The notes under the pieces are model-generated. The model was not told the origin of the DNA. It made no database searches and worked only from the letters and a program-made list of their open reading frames with translations. From the NCBI GenBank assembly GCA_950295325.1, contig OX485806.1, positions 47,859,169 to 47,923,168 on the forward strand: a stretch of DNA of 64,000 nucleotides. The letters are read 5' to 3'. The translations under genes were made by a program, and so were the position numbers. Positions 35,164 to 46,489 of the stretch are shown in pieces. This DNA comes from Polytrichum commune (Eukaryota; Streptophyta; Polytrichopsida; Polytrichales; Polytrichaceae). How positions within the stretch are numbered: the stretch's first letter is position 1; the number at the start of each line of letters is the position of its first letter.

Positions 35164-36026
35164 ATTGGATATGCATTGCTCAATCCTTGGTATCCGCGGG
35201 TGAACTCCTGTGGTGGGCACCCTCGGTGGACACGGCCTATCATGTTTGATGCTCAATTTTGATAAGTGTGTGCATAAATTAGGGAGCTCCGCACATTGAC
35301 ATTTGTCTAAGGATGTTTACATTACCACTTTTATTGGCATCATTGATGTGAATTTTTATGTGCATTGTAATATTTTCGAAATATGTTCTCTATGTATGGG
35401 AGTCGTCCAATGTGCATGATGGTCCCAAACAATCCACGGGGATTCACCCATGGAGTGTAAGCACAATCCTTTGTGAGTCACAATTGATGAGATCTTCCAT
35501 ATTATAATTGATTATTTGCATGGGTTTAAAAACATGTGTGGGTGTATTGGAATGGTTGAGTTGTATTTTAAGAACCCTCAACAAGTATTCTCTCGTACCA
35601 ACTTTTAATCATTACGTTCCCATTACGTTCCCATCATGTTCCCTACATTAAATTGAGTAGACCAAATGGCTCATTTTAGTTGATAAGGCCATAAATGTTT
35701 ATATCATCAATACTTAAATTAATACTTCTCAAAATTTCTATGAGCAATGAATAAATTTGATTTTAAAATTGATTACCAAACTAATAATATCCTTGAGTTT
35801 GTAGAATTCAACTTCCTCCACGTGTCCCTAGGGCTGACCATATTATTGGAAGTTAACATTTCAACACATTAATCGAACTTGAGATATTGCAAAGAACAAA
35901 TTTAATATATTGCATAAAAATGAACTTGAAACATTTTTTGGGGGGATGCAATATGGGAAAAGGAAATTTGTATGAGGATGTGTCCACCCCTTGTCTATAT
36001 TGATAATGCTAGCAACCCAACCACGT
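35164..36026. other. 3' flank of the DUF7869-type gene
   Basis: Non-coding and AT-rich. It contains two more diverged copies of the flank motif, CCGCGGGTGAACTCCTGTGG near 35196 and CCACGGGGATTCACCCATGG near 35437. I see no clear terminal inverted repeat. Confidence 0.4.
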
Positions 36027-36312
36027 TGTCGTAACCCTTACTAACGCCTTTTAATTATCTTGATTATTTCTCAATTCTAGCAAGAGTCCCGAACGCTAAC
36101 CCTTTGCATTCCATCCATGCAAATAGTTAGCTCCCAATACCTTGGACCTTCTAGCCAATCCTCTTATCCATGCATTTGAAAGTTTCCCCTTAATAGGTAG
36201 CCGATGATTAAATGTGGGTTTCCATCCCTGAAAGTCCAATATTTGGTTGATCATTGCATTTCCATATTAACATTACAACAATCCAAAACATACTTGGCAA
36301 CTATGCCCCCAC
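36027..36312 (-). repeat. family-1 LTR fragment
   Basis: It starts TGTCGTAACCCTTACTA and follows the minus-strand LTR for 286 bases to CAACTATGCCCCCACA, then stops where the copia-related sequence begins. Confidence 0.75.
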
Positions 36313-36479
36313 AATGGTATGAAAAATAAGAGAAAAAATCAAATAGATCAACGTAAAAAGGAAAAACACAATACACAAGGATTGCATATAATGGAAAGAG
36401 AGATTAACTCCTCCCCTTATGCCTGCCTTTATATGTGTGGGTTGGGACCTGCCTTGACAAGTCATATGGGACAATGTCA

Positions 36480-37970
36480 CCAATGCAATCTAACATTATC
36501 TTCCAATATTCTCATTTTGCAAGGTGGCATTGTACTCCAACCCCATTATTTCACTTAACAAATCATGCCTATCTCTCGCTAATGTCTTTGTTACAATATC
36601 CGCTACCATATATTGTGTTGGACAATATTTTAGCTCTACAATTTTATTTTCAATCTTTTCTCTAATAAAATGATGTTGCACATCGATATGTTTTGACCTA
36701 TCATGGTTGGTGGGGTTCTTGGCGAGTGTCGTAGAACCTTGATTGTCACACATAATGGTCGTTGCCTCGTCTTGTACACAACCTACGTCCTTCATTAGTT
36801 GCCTAAGCCAAATGGCATCCCTCGTGCATCGGTTCATAGCCATGTACTCCACCTCCATTGTAGATTGTGTCACTGTTTGTTGTTGTTTGCTATTCCACAA
36901 AACGGCCCCCTTTTCAATAAAGAAAATGTATTCGGAGGTGGACCTATGGTTTTCCACATCGCAAGCCCAATATGTATCAGAATAACCTTTTATGTTGGCC
37001 GCCGATATACAACCTCATATCTATCGTGCCTTCAAGTACTGCATGATTTATTTGATGGCCATCTAATGCATCAGACCTGGTTTCGACATAAACCAACTTA
37101 CCACGCTTATCGCAAATGCGAGGTTCGGTCTTGTGGCCACCATTGCGTACATCAAAGATCCCACCGCTTCTTGATACGGAATGTCTTTCATTTTGTATAA
37201 ATGCTCCTCATACTCCTCCTCCAAAAGCTACGCCAATGAAGTTTTGGCGTCGAACGGGGTTCCAATGGGCTGGCAATCACCCATGCGGAATCGCTTCAAA
37301 ATGGTTTCTATATAATTTTGTTAATGCATGGTAATGGTGCAGGTCCTCCTATCCCTTTCAAAATGAATTCCAAGGAAGAAATGCAACTCGCCGAGGTCAT
37401 TCATCTCGAATTCGTGCTCAAGGCTAGACTTCAACTCGTTGATCTTATCCATATTGCTTGTCAAATCATAAGGTCGTCTACATATATGATTACAATCACA
37501 ATATAGTCACAAGTTTGTAGAACATATAACAAGTGGTCCTCATGGCTCCTCGTAAAGCCTTTATTCACAAAATATATGTGAATGAACTTGTACCATGCTT
37601 GTCTGAATTGCTTTAATCCGTAGAACGATTTCTTCAACTTGCATATAAAATGTTATCGGCCCTTTTGTACAAACCCCTCCGGTTGCTCCATGTAAATGAC
37701 CACGTCCAATTCAACGTTCAAGAATATCGTTTTGATGTCCATATGGTGCATCTCCAAGACCATGGTGACGCCGATTGTGAGGATGACTCTAATGGTGTTG
37801 AATCTAACCACGGGTTCAAATGTTTCGCCAAAATCCACACCTTTCACTTGCGAGCATCCTTTGGCCACCAATCTTACTTTGAAATGTACTACTACATCGT
37901 TGGTATCCTTTTTCAAACACTCAAGTCAGCACCGGTTAGATGCAAAATAACTCCAAAATACTTCACTTAA
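36480..37970 (-). pseudogene. Ty1/copia reverse transcriptase and RNase H remnant
   Basis: Read right to left on the minus strand: VRLVAKGCSQVKGVDFGETF and IYMEQPEGF (37916-37653) are the copia RT fingers, VIIYVDDL near 37490 is the catalytic YVDD box, YQEAVGSLMYAMVATRPN near 37180 is the connection, and SKQQQTVTQSTMEVEYMA with MCDNQGSTTLAKNP and TKHIDVQHHFIREK (36957-36496) is RNase H. Many stops and frame changes separate the blocks. Integrase, gag and LTRs are not found. On its right it abuts a different transposon ORF near 37975. Confidence 0.85.
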
Positions 37971-37974
37971 AAAT

Positions 37975-40020
37975 GCGTTTAGAACCTTCAAAAATAGCAT
38001 CACCACCATAAATTTTGTTCATGGCAGTCCAACTTGCATGTGCATTGTTAGACATAAAGCCTTCAGAATTCACATTGGAAACACCATTTTCAAACATAAA
38101 GTCACAACCCTTGCTAGCTCCCTTCAACCATCCTAACCATTTTCATTTCTAGCAAGGGTTACGAGTACTAACGTTTTGCATTCCGCCATGCTAATGGTTA
38201 GCTCCTCATACCCCAAACCTTATATTTCATAGGAGGGGAACCAACCCTCCTACTTTGCTTTTGAGATTCATCCCTTAATTGGTAACCAATTTTTAGATGT
38301 GGACTTCCATCCATGAAAATCCAATCTTTATTTGAGTTATATCGCGTTTCTCGAGCAACAACCTAAACCATATTAAGCAACTATGCCTTCATATTGGGCC
38401 AATGCCCATAGAGGCCGTGTCGTTCGGCCTTGACTAGGTTTGGCCACACCACCTCACCCATGTAAACCTCTAGGACTTCTGGTAGGGCCCCTACCCCATC
38501 ATCAAGAAACCTTTTGTCTCTCTACCAAGAGTTGGGGCCAAATAGACATTTTCCCTAAGCCGCAGGGCCTAGAAGTCCCCAGCAGCTTCAGACCATCATA
38601 ACTTCTTTGTTTGATATTTGATGCTAGTACACGTCCATTCCATCTTAATCTAAGCTTCACATAGATGCCAATGGATTTTTTTGTTGCCCCATTTGGGCAA
38701 ATAATGAGGAAGTTATGCCTGTTCAAACCTTGGAAGTCCCGAGAGCCACTCCCAAACCATTGTTGTACCATGGCGCTGTCCCGGGACAACGCCCCACTCA
38801 AATTGGCATATCTACTAGCTCAAACCTCCGATTGAGGTGTTCTTGAGCAGTTTAGAATCTAAACTTCATAAGCTACTCATGGCCTTACCCTCGTGCCCCC
38901 TAGTCTCCATGGGTGGGAGGCGTTCCCAACGCCTAGGGCCCTCTCACCAATGGCGCCACAAGTGCCAAGTGTCACTCCAGGGTCCTTTTTGTGACCATGG
39001 TGTTTTGGGCACTCTTCATGAACACATAAAAACAATGAGATTTTTCTAAAATTGTTGTAAGCTTGCACATCTTCCCATTGTGGATCACAATATCCTATGA
39101 TTAAAATCTTATAATGTTTCCTATAATAAATGTGACATACCATTTTGGTCCAATCGTAAAGGTGTTGGATTTGGTCAAACAAAATAGATGTATATGACTT
39201 CCGTGCATTGCATGTGACTCACCGGATCCACTCCATTTTTGTTTAGATCTATTAACATCTTAGAAACAAAAATATAATTTATGGGTTGCCCTTGAATTTG
39301 ATTATCATATATTTAACTTTATTAATAACCAATATGGTCTTCCAATGGCATGGTAATGTCCATGGAACCCATACCACTCCAAATGAGACATTTTCAAACC
39401 ACAAGAAATTTTTAGACTACAAGAACCTTGGGTGGAAAAAAATTCCATCACCACCTCCAATGAGGTTCCCAAAATATGGTTTTTTTCTTTTGGAAGAGGG
39501 ATTTCATAATGCAATCCGCTAGGAATTTCTAACAAGCAACCATAACAATCATTGAGTTTTTTGCAATTTGGATATTTGACACCTCATTCGCCCACATTTA
39601 TAAGCCATCTCTAGATAATCATGACACATACCAATGGAAACAAGACGGTTGTGAGCATCTAGATGGATACACGTATTTGGCATGGCAAACAAGAAGGAAT
39701 GGTCATAGATAGTTTTTGCACGACAATAAACAAAATGAAAAGGGCGGTCGTCAAACCTTGCATTGAATCTTTGATTTTTCAAGTGCATGGGCATCCATTT
39801 GATACAAATGCGGCCCCTTCATTTCATGAATGTTGTTCACACAAACAATTAAGACATTGTAGATGACCATTGCGTCTAAACCTATATAATATCATGCCAA
39901 ATTCATTTCGAATATTTGTTGTTTTGGATTTGCACCAAGTATGATCACTATAAATCCTGTCCATGCCGTCTATTGGCCTATCATACGCATCTAGAATACC
40001 ATGTTGAATGGCGATCAGAT
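37975..40020 (-). pseudogene. uncharacterised plant transposon ORF, split by a solo LTR
   Basis: Minus-strand pieces at about 40020-39549 (IRNEFGMILYRFRRNG, then MHLKNQRFNARFDDRPFHF and RAKTIYDHSFLFAMPN), 39182-39030 (DWTKMVCHIYYRKHYKILI) and 38099-37975 (GFMSNNAHASWTAMNKIYGG) keep the same order. From memory they resemble one uncharacterised family in seedless plants with a conserved FMADSAQANWNAV block, which looks like a DDE-type transposase core with an aspartate at that block. Here that aspartate is asparagine. Stops and a missing central part show decay. The last two pieces are separated by the LTR at 38100-39024; taking that LTR and one duplication out rejoins the frame. The family label is a recollection, not a search result. 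Confidence 0.5.
38100..39024 (-). repeat. family-1 solo LTR inserted in a transposon ORF, 5-bp duplication
   Basis: It is flanked by CATAA at 38095-38099 and 39025-39029. The outermost bases have drifted (AGTCAC for TGTCGC), and about 13 bases are lost next to the other end. Both flanks belong to one minus-strand reading frame. Confidence 0.85.
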
Positions 40021-42137
40021 TAAATGAACAATTCCAATGTAAAAAACAATTATTTCACATCCTCTGATAAAATATCAAAATCTATGTTTATGAATACATA
40101 CTTTGGACTTCTTTAAGAATATAAGATTTAAAATATAGATAATTGATATAAAGGAAAAAATGAAGAAGAGGTATTCCAATGTTGGTGTGTGGTTCAACGA
40201 TGTTGAATTGTAGGGGTATAGGCCAATGGAAATATGCCTTTGTGGAGTACAGGTGGCAAAAAAAATGGATTGCTTGCAAGGTCTACAATATGGATGCTAT
40301 CATCATCTTAATTATCAAAGATGGTGGTACTTTGTTGATATAGCTTTACCTTAATAAATACATAGAACATGGGTTTGTAATGCATTTTTGCTGGATTTGT
40401 TTGTTAGCAATACAATGGATAAGTATTCCTCATACTTGGACAATCCTATCACTTCATGTGAACCGCTACTAGAGACCATGAAAGGCCAATATAATCTCAA
40501 GTATTTTTAATCAAAATAGTCTGACGGTATGTCACCATTTTTCTTAAACAATTCTTGCTAAAGATACATTGTTCCAACACAATAATTAAACTTTATTCCA
40601 AACCAATTCTTATGGAAAATGACCACCACATTTGAATCCAACAAAATAATAAAGGCAATTGAGTAATTGCCTACTCAAAATGTAACCATGGAAGCCCAAC
40701 AAAGATGCAAATGGTATAGCAACAAAAAAAATGAACAACACAATATTTTATAATCTATTTTATTACATCTGAAATGGGAAAACTAATGGAATCAAAGTGA
40801 ATCACACAATGAAAAAAAACATATGAAGATTTTGGATATTTATATAATAACATAAAGGTCAATTCTTTAATCCAAATTCAAAATCAATCTATGCATTTGA
40901 TTAATTTATCATGTTGTATGATTTCTCAAGGTTTGAGTAATAAAACACCAATTATTAATCAACAACTACAAAGTTTTATACATTTTGTGGGACAAATCAA
41001 ATAATTTGAATTAATTTTTTTATTTTACCTCAACCCTTATACAAGTTAGGATAATGCACAAAGAGAGGGGGTAGGTCAATGAAAACTATAGCCAATCAAG
41101 AGCCAAATATTTTAAGCACTTCCTTTAGCATGGAGATTTGAATTTACAAGGAAAGAAGGGTGTTTAGTTGGTGAGGGTTTTAACTTGGGTGTCAACAGTG
41201 CTGAAAAATAGGTGTTGCAAATGCATTCACCAAAAAAGTGGATATGATTTGTAATATTAGGGTTGATGTTGATGAGGTTGCTGGTAATAACAAAAATTGC
41301 GCTCTAGATGTAGGAAGTTTGTCGCCCAAATTTTGAATCTATAATTGAGTCTATATATTAATCATACCAATATCATTTGTGAATCTAAATTTTAATTGTA
41401 TTTGAGTCAATTGTGACAAAAAAAAACAAAAATTTGGCTGAAAAACCAGAATTCCACAATTTTTGTTTTTTGAAGTTTATTGGGGTTTTGATCTTCTTCA
41501 TGAGCACCTTGTTCAAGTGTGTGTGTTTGTGATTTGTTGCTACTATCATTTTTTTGGAGGTGAAAAAGTCAAGGTTTGATCAATCACCCCCTTAGTAAAT
41601 AGTTAACAAAAATACCAAAAACCAAAATGGCTAAAAAATGTGAAATAATGAATATGGCCAAGTCACCAGAACTCCATATATTTTAGCCATTTTCATTTGA
41701 TTATTTTATCCATCGCGGATCTCATGTGTACTTGGATATATTGTGGTTGTAAGGTGGAATAGATTTAGTTGCCAATAGAGAATTGGAGAAAATTGTTTTC
41801 AACTATGCCATCAATAGCTTGCGGACATTACCTATTTCTAGATATTAGTAATATATTCCAATGTGCCACTTGAAATCATTGAATTCGCTAAGGATCCACA
41901 TATGCAATAAGTGAATGATGATTTTCAGCAATTTTTTTCATAATAAAAAGATGTTCAAAGGTGCTCAAAGATGTTTAAAGGTAATGTGTTTTGGGTTTGG
42001 GGTGGCAATCATAGGGTCACATGGGGCCAACAATATATCAACCAGTTTCATACAAATAAATTGGAATGACATCTTCAATATAAATTGCATGTGCTACAAT
42101 TCAAAGGTGCAACTGGCAATCTTCAATATCCACCATT
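40021..42137. other. AT-rich stretch without recognised features
   Basis: About 2.1 kb with only short frames. I found no conserved motif, tandem repeat or LTR. It may be old transposon sequence past recognition. Confidence 0.45.
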
Positions 42138-43111
42138 TGTGAGCCCAAAAAATGTACTCACATGCTAGTTAACCCTAATGCAAGTGTTGGGAAGTAAAAA
42201 GGCAAGCAAAAGAGGTGAGCCTCACCCTTAAGAAGAAAGGAAAAATATTAAATGAAAGAAAATAAAATAAAAAGGTAAGTGCAATTACCATGTGCGGGAA
42301 GGTGGAGTCTAAGAAGGGGAAAAAAACCGATGAGAAAGGCAAAACCCGGTTTTTTTCTTTGGGCGGCCTGAAGATGCTGGGCAGTGCAAAAAAAATGAGA
42401 AGGTTGGAGGGGTCTCGAGGGGTAGGAGAGAGAGAGCTCAGTGTGCGGGTAGAGGAAGAGAAAGGGGAAGCAAGCGGAAGCCCTGCTGCGGCGGGGGGTT
42501 TTCGGAACATGCACGCATGACTTGAGAGAAGGAGGGTTGTGACCATGGAGGAGTGGATGAATTTGGATGTAGGGTCTAGGTGGTTGGTAGGTGTAGGAGA
42601 AAAAACGTCCAGGGGGAAATGAGGTTCTTTTGCGGGACAAAGATTAGGCGAACGGAGGATCAAATGATGAAGGAGAGATCTCAAATCGCCCCTAGTAGAA
42701 GTTGGAAGTTGTACAAGCATATTACACATGTACAAAGGCATATGTAGCTTAAGGTTTGGAGTCCTAGTGACAATATGAGCAACTCAAATACTTTGTAAGT
42801 GATTCAAGTGTTTATAAATGCTTGGGTGTTTTATAATCTTTTAAATGAAAAGGGTGTTATACACACCACTTCTTTTGCAATTCAATGGAACCTAGGTCGT
42901 GTGAAGAAGGATTCTCCACCCGGACTGTCGCAACCCTTGCTAGCCCCCCTTGACCATCTTGCCAATTTTTGTTTCTAGCAAAGGTTACGAGTGCTAACCC
43001 TTCGCATTCCGCCATGCTAATGGTCAACTCCTCCTACCCCGGACCTTATAGTTCATAGGAGGGAACCAACCCTCTTACTTTGCTTTCGGGATTTACCCCT
43101 TAAACCGTAAC

Positions 43112-43853
43112 TGTCGCGAACCTCTCCATGAGGAGTGCTTGAAACACCATGGGCACAAGGGGGACCCTGGAGTGACACCCGGGACTTGTGGCGCCGTTGG
43201 TGAGAGGGCCCAAGTGATCCTAGTGTGGGTGAGGGCCCCGGGCGTTGGGAACGCCTCCCACCCACGGAGACTAGGAGGCATGAGGGTAAGGCCATGAGCT
43301 AAGCGTAGCTCATGGCGTGGTGATTCTAGAATGCTCATGAACACCTCAATCGGAGGTGTGACCTAGGAGTTATGGCCATTTGAGTGGGGCGCTGTCCCGG
43401 GACAGCGCCCTGGTACAGCAGAGCCTGGGAGTGATTCCCGGGACTGCCAAGGTTCAAACAGGCATAACTTCCTCAAGACTTGCCCGAATGGGGCAAGTGA
43501 GGAGTCCATTGGCATCTACGTGAAGCGTAGATGAAGATGAAGAGGTTGGTTGTTATGATCAGACATCATACAAGGAAGTTATGATGGTCTGAAGCTGCTG
43601 TGGGGGGGGGGGGGGGGGTTCTAGGCCCAACAGCTAAAGGAAAATGTCCACTTGGCCCCAACTCTTGGTGGAGAGACAAGAGGTTGGTTGACGGTGGGGT
43701 AGGGGCCTCGCGCAGAGTCCTAGAGGCTTATATGGGTGAGGTGGTGTGGCCTCACCCACCCGAGGCCGAACGGCACGGCCTCCATGGGCATTGGTCCAAT
43801 GTGAGGCCATAGTTGCCTAGTATGGTTCGGGTTGTTGTAGTGTTGCTCCGGCC
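43112..43853 (+). repeat. 5' LTR of the family-1 element, 3'-truncated
   Basis: Starts TGTCGCGAACC, the same variant start as its 3' partner at 44931, and stops at GTTGCTCCGG. It contains 17 consecutive G at 43602-43618 and the 24-bp palindrome at 43387-43410. Confidence 0.9.
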
Positions 43854-43964
43854 CGATCACAAGCAAGTGATAAGGCCACCTCCCGACCTTGTGGACGTCA
43901 TTTGGAACATGAGGTAGGAGGGCATCCTCAAGTGTAAGAAACCCAAGTGAAAAGGAAAGAAAAT

Positions 43965-44095
43965 GTACAAAGGAGTACTTGGTGAAATGGTGAGGATATC
44001 ATGAGAAAGAACCGCTTGGATGGCAGCAAGAGACATGGTTAACACCAATGAATTGGTGAAGCACTTTGAAGAAACTAAAGCTAGACATTCCAATA
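43965..44095 (+). pseudogene. chromodomain remnant of the family-1 element
   Basis: EYLVKW, a stop, GYHEKE and, after a frame change, TAWMAARDMVNTNELVKHFEE form the chromodomain core with its aromatic residues. It is the last coding part of pol and matches the module at about 25615-25727. Chromodomains bind methylated histone H3 and steer chromovirus integration to heterochromatin; that role is known for the class and only inferred here. Stops and the frame change make this copy inactive. Confidence 0.7.
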
Positions 44096-44099
44096 AAAT

Positions 44100-44917
44100 G
44101 AAGCGTAGCCATTGATGAGGACATCAATCTCCTTTAGTGGGGGAGAGACGCTAGTAGCACACCTAGCTTCCAAGCTAATTACTCCACAACATGAACTTGT
44201 TCTTTGGCTTGAGGGAATAAAGTCCAAACTTTAGTGGTGCAAAGATAAAAGTATGAGATGAGGTCCTAGTCTTGTACTTGTGTTTGGTTAATGGAAGAGG
44301 GGGAATAGATATGCCAAACTAGGTTGGGTAAGCCGAGTAATTGGGGGCCATGGCTTGGAGGGGCCTTGGATAAAACCAAAAAACTTCTTAGTTGTGGGTT
44401 TGTCCGGACAGGGACAAGGTGATGGCGCGTGCTCATAAAAGTGCTACCCGCGAGCTAACGAAAGTTGGCGCATGGGAGTCATGAACCCATGTCTCGAAAG
44501 AACAAAGTGGGAACCGAGTCGGGCGGGACTTGGCATCACCCCCGTGCGATCGAGGCGTGGCTTAACAATGGAAAACCATCTCAGAGTTGCAACCGAGACA
44601 ACTTAGTAGAAGCGTTGAGGTCTCGCCTAGATGTGTCATGTTAGGCTAGTGGAGCCTAACGGGGGAGGCCCCAAAGGAGGGGCAACCCAAGTGAGTCCCC
44701 AAGTAGGTGGGTCTAGTGTAGGTTAGGTCCTTGGAGGAGAGATCCAAGGTCGCTAACGGACCACCTAGGAGCGACACCTTTGGGACTATGCCAAATTTGA
44801 AGATGCATTGTGGGGGGTCGCGCCCTAAGGTAAACACAATGCCGCACCATAGAGGAGGGCAACTTGAGAATTCGTGTGCCGACTACAAGTATAGTCAATG
44901 CGGGCATCGACTCCGTT
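44100..44917 (+). other. 3' non-coding internal region of the family-1 element
   Basis: About 0.8 kb of non-coding sequence between chromodomain and polypurine tract. Its last 260 bases recur at 48773-49024 and, inverted, at 24044-24117. A GACTA..TAGTC hairpin lies near 44882. Confidence 0.65.
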
Positions 44918-44930
44918 TGGTGGGGGTGAG
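44918..44930 (+). promoter_or_regulatory. polypurine tract of the family-1 element
   Basis: TGGTGGGGGTGAG lies directly before the LTR. The same tract precedes the LTR at 49025 and, split by an insertion, the one ending at 23064. Confidence 0.8.
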
Positions 44931-45916
44931 TGTCGCGAACCTCTCCATGAGGAGTGCCCGAAACACCATGGGCACAAGGGGGACCCCGGAGTGACACCCG
45001 AGACTTGTGGCGCCGTTGGTGAGAAGGCCCAAGTGATCCTAGTGTGGGTGAGGGCCCCAGGCGTTGGGAACGCCTCCCACCCACGGAGACTAGGAGGCAT
45101 GAGGGTAAGGCCATGAGCTAAGCGTAGCTCATGGCGTGGTGATTCTACAATGCTCATGAACACCTCAATCGGAGGTGTGACCTAGGAGTTATGGCCATTT
45201 GAGTGGGGCGCTGTCCCGGGACAGCGCCCTGGTACAGCAGTGCCTGGGAGTGATTCCCGGGACTGCCAAGGTTCAAACAGACATAACTTCCTCAAGACTT
45301 GCCCGAATGGGGCAAGTGAGGAGTCCATTGGCATCTACGTGAAGCGTAGATGAAGATGAAGTGGTTGGTTGTTATGATCAGACATCATACAAGGAAGTTA
45401 TGATGGTCTGAAGCTGCTGTGGGGGGGGGGGGGGGGTTCTAGGCCCAACAGCTAAAGGAAAATGTCCACTTGGCCCCAACTCTTGGTGGAGAGACAAGAG
45501 GTTGGTTGACGGTGGGGTAGGGGCCCCGCGTAGAGTCGTAGAGGCTTATATGGGTGAGGTGGTGTGGCCTCACCCACCCGAGGCCGAACGGCACGGCCTC
45601 CATGGGCATTGGCCCAATGTGAGGCCATAGTTGCCTAGTATGGTTCTGGTTGTTGTAGTGTTGCTCCGGCAATGCGATGATCAACATAGGATTGGACTTC
45701 CATGGATGGAAGTCCACATTTGGGAATTGGTTACCGATTAAGGGGCGAGTCCCGAAAGTAAAGTAGGAGGGTTGGTTCCCCTCCAATGAACTATATGGTC
45801 CGGGGTAGGAGGAGCTAACCATTAGCATGGCGGAATGCGAATGATTAGCGCTCGTAACCTTTGCTAGAATTGAAAATGGGCAAAATTGTCAAGGGGGACT
45901 AGCAAGGGTTGCGACA
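44931..45916 (+). repeat. 3' LTR of the family-1 element (reference copy)
   Basis: 986 bp with TGTCGC and GCGACA ends. It carries at least eight short hairpins: 45061-45073, 45112-45133, 45161-45177, 45206-45229 (a perfect 24-bp palindrome), 45298-45316, 45332-45352, 45379-45410 and 45694-45715. A run of 16 G lies at 45421-45436. TTATATGG near 45547 is the TATA candidate. Confidence 0.92.
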
Positions 45917-46106
45917 GTAACCCATTTGTTCGATGTGGACTTCCATCCATGGAAGTTCAATCCTATGTTGATCATCGCGTTGCCGGAGCAACAGTACAAC
46001 AACCCAAAGTGTATTAGGCAACTATGGCCTCACATTGTGCCAATGCCCATGGAGGCCGTGCCGTTCGGCCTCGTGGGGTGAGGCCACACTACCTCACCCA
46101 TATAAG

Positions 46107-46489
46107 GTAGGGGTGCCAATTTTTGTGCGGGTCCTAAAGTCGACCCCTAGGGTCGGAAGCACCTATCTAGGTGTTTTTACCTGGGTTTACAGAAACACCT
46201 ATCAAGGTGTTTTTACCGTTCACAGGGCTGCCATCATTTCATTGGTTGCCAGCGGTCGGTTTTAAAAATCCACCATGTGGATATACCACGTACCCTATGT
46301 GCGAGTGTTGGTCACTCTACAAGGTTTCCTTAAAAAAAATGGTAGGAAATCATAGACATGCTGGAAAATTTTGATTTTTTCATAGTTGCTCTTGCATCAG
46401 CTTTGCGGAGCGCTCAAAATTTATAAAAAAATGGTTTCAGCATCCCAACTAGGCACATTTGAAATTTGGACGGAAATTGGCACCGCTAC
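46107..46489. mobile_element. MITE-like element inserted beside an LTR TATA region
   Basis: 383 bp absent from all other family-1 LTRs. Its ends are GTAGGGGTGCCAATTT and the complement of GTAGCGGTGCCAATTT, a 16-bp inverted repeat with one mismatch. TAAG is found on both sides (TATAAG left, GTTAAG right), suggesting a duplication of at least 4-5 bp. It encodes nothing and contains two further short hairpins. Confidence 0.75.

Larger units (their letters stand above)
43112..45916 (+). mobile_element. family-1 chromodomain Ty3 element, internally deleted, third layer
   Basis: Flanked by a perfect GTAAC duplication (43107-43111 and 45917-45921). It consists of a 5' LTR lacking its last 240 bases, about 1.08 kb of internal sequence and a complete 3' LTR. 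Primer-binding site, gag and nearly all of pol are deleted; only the chromodomain, the 3' non-coding part and the polypurine tract remain. The two LTRs differ at roughly 2% of sites by eye, so the insertion is comparatively young. It would need proteins from other copies to move. Confidence 0.9.

Noticed and set aside
43053-43344. Recurring frames (MALPSCLLVSVGGRR and an overlapping MFMSILESPRHELR frame) present in most family-1 LTR copies
   Set aside because: They are translations of the same LTR DNA, antisense to the element. They are interrupted or re-framed in diverged copies, and no conserved start, stop or substitution pattern suggests a protein.
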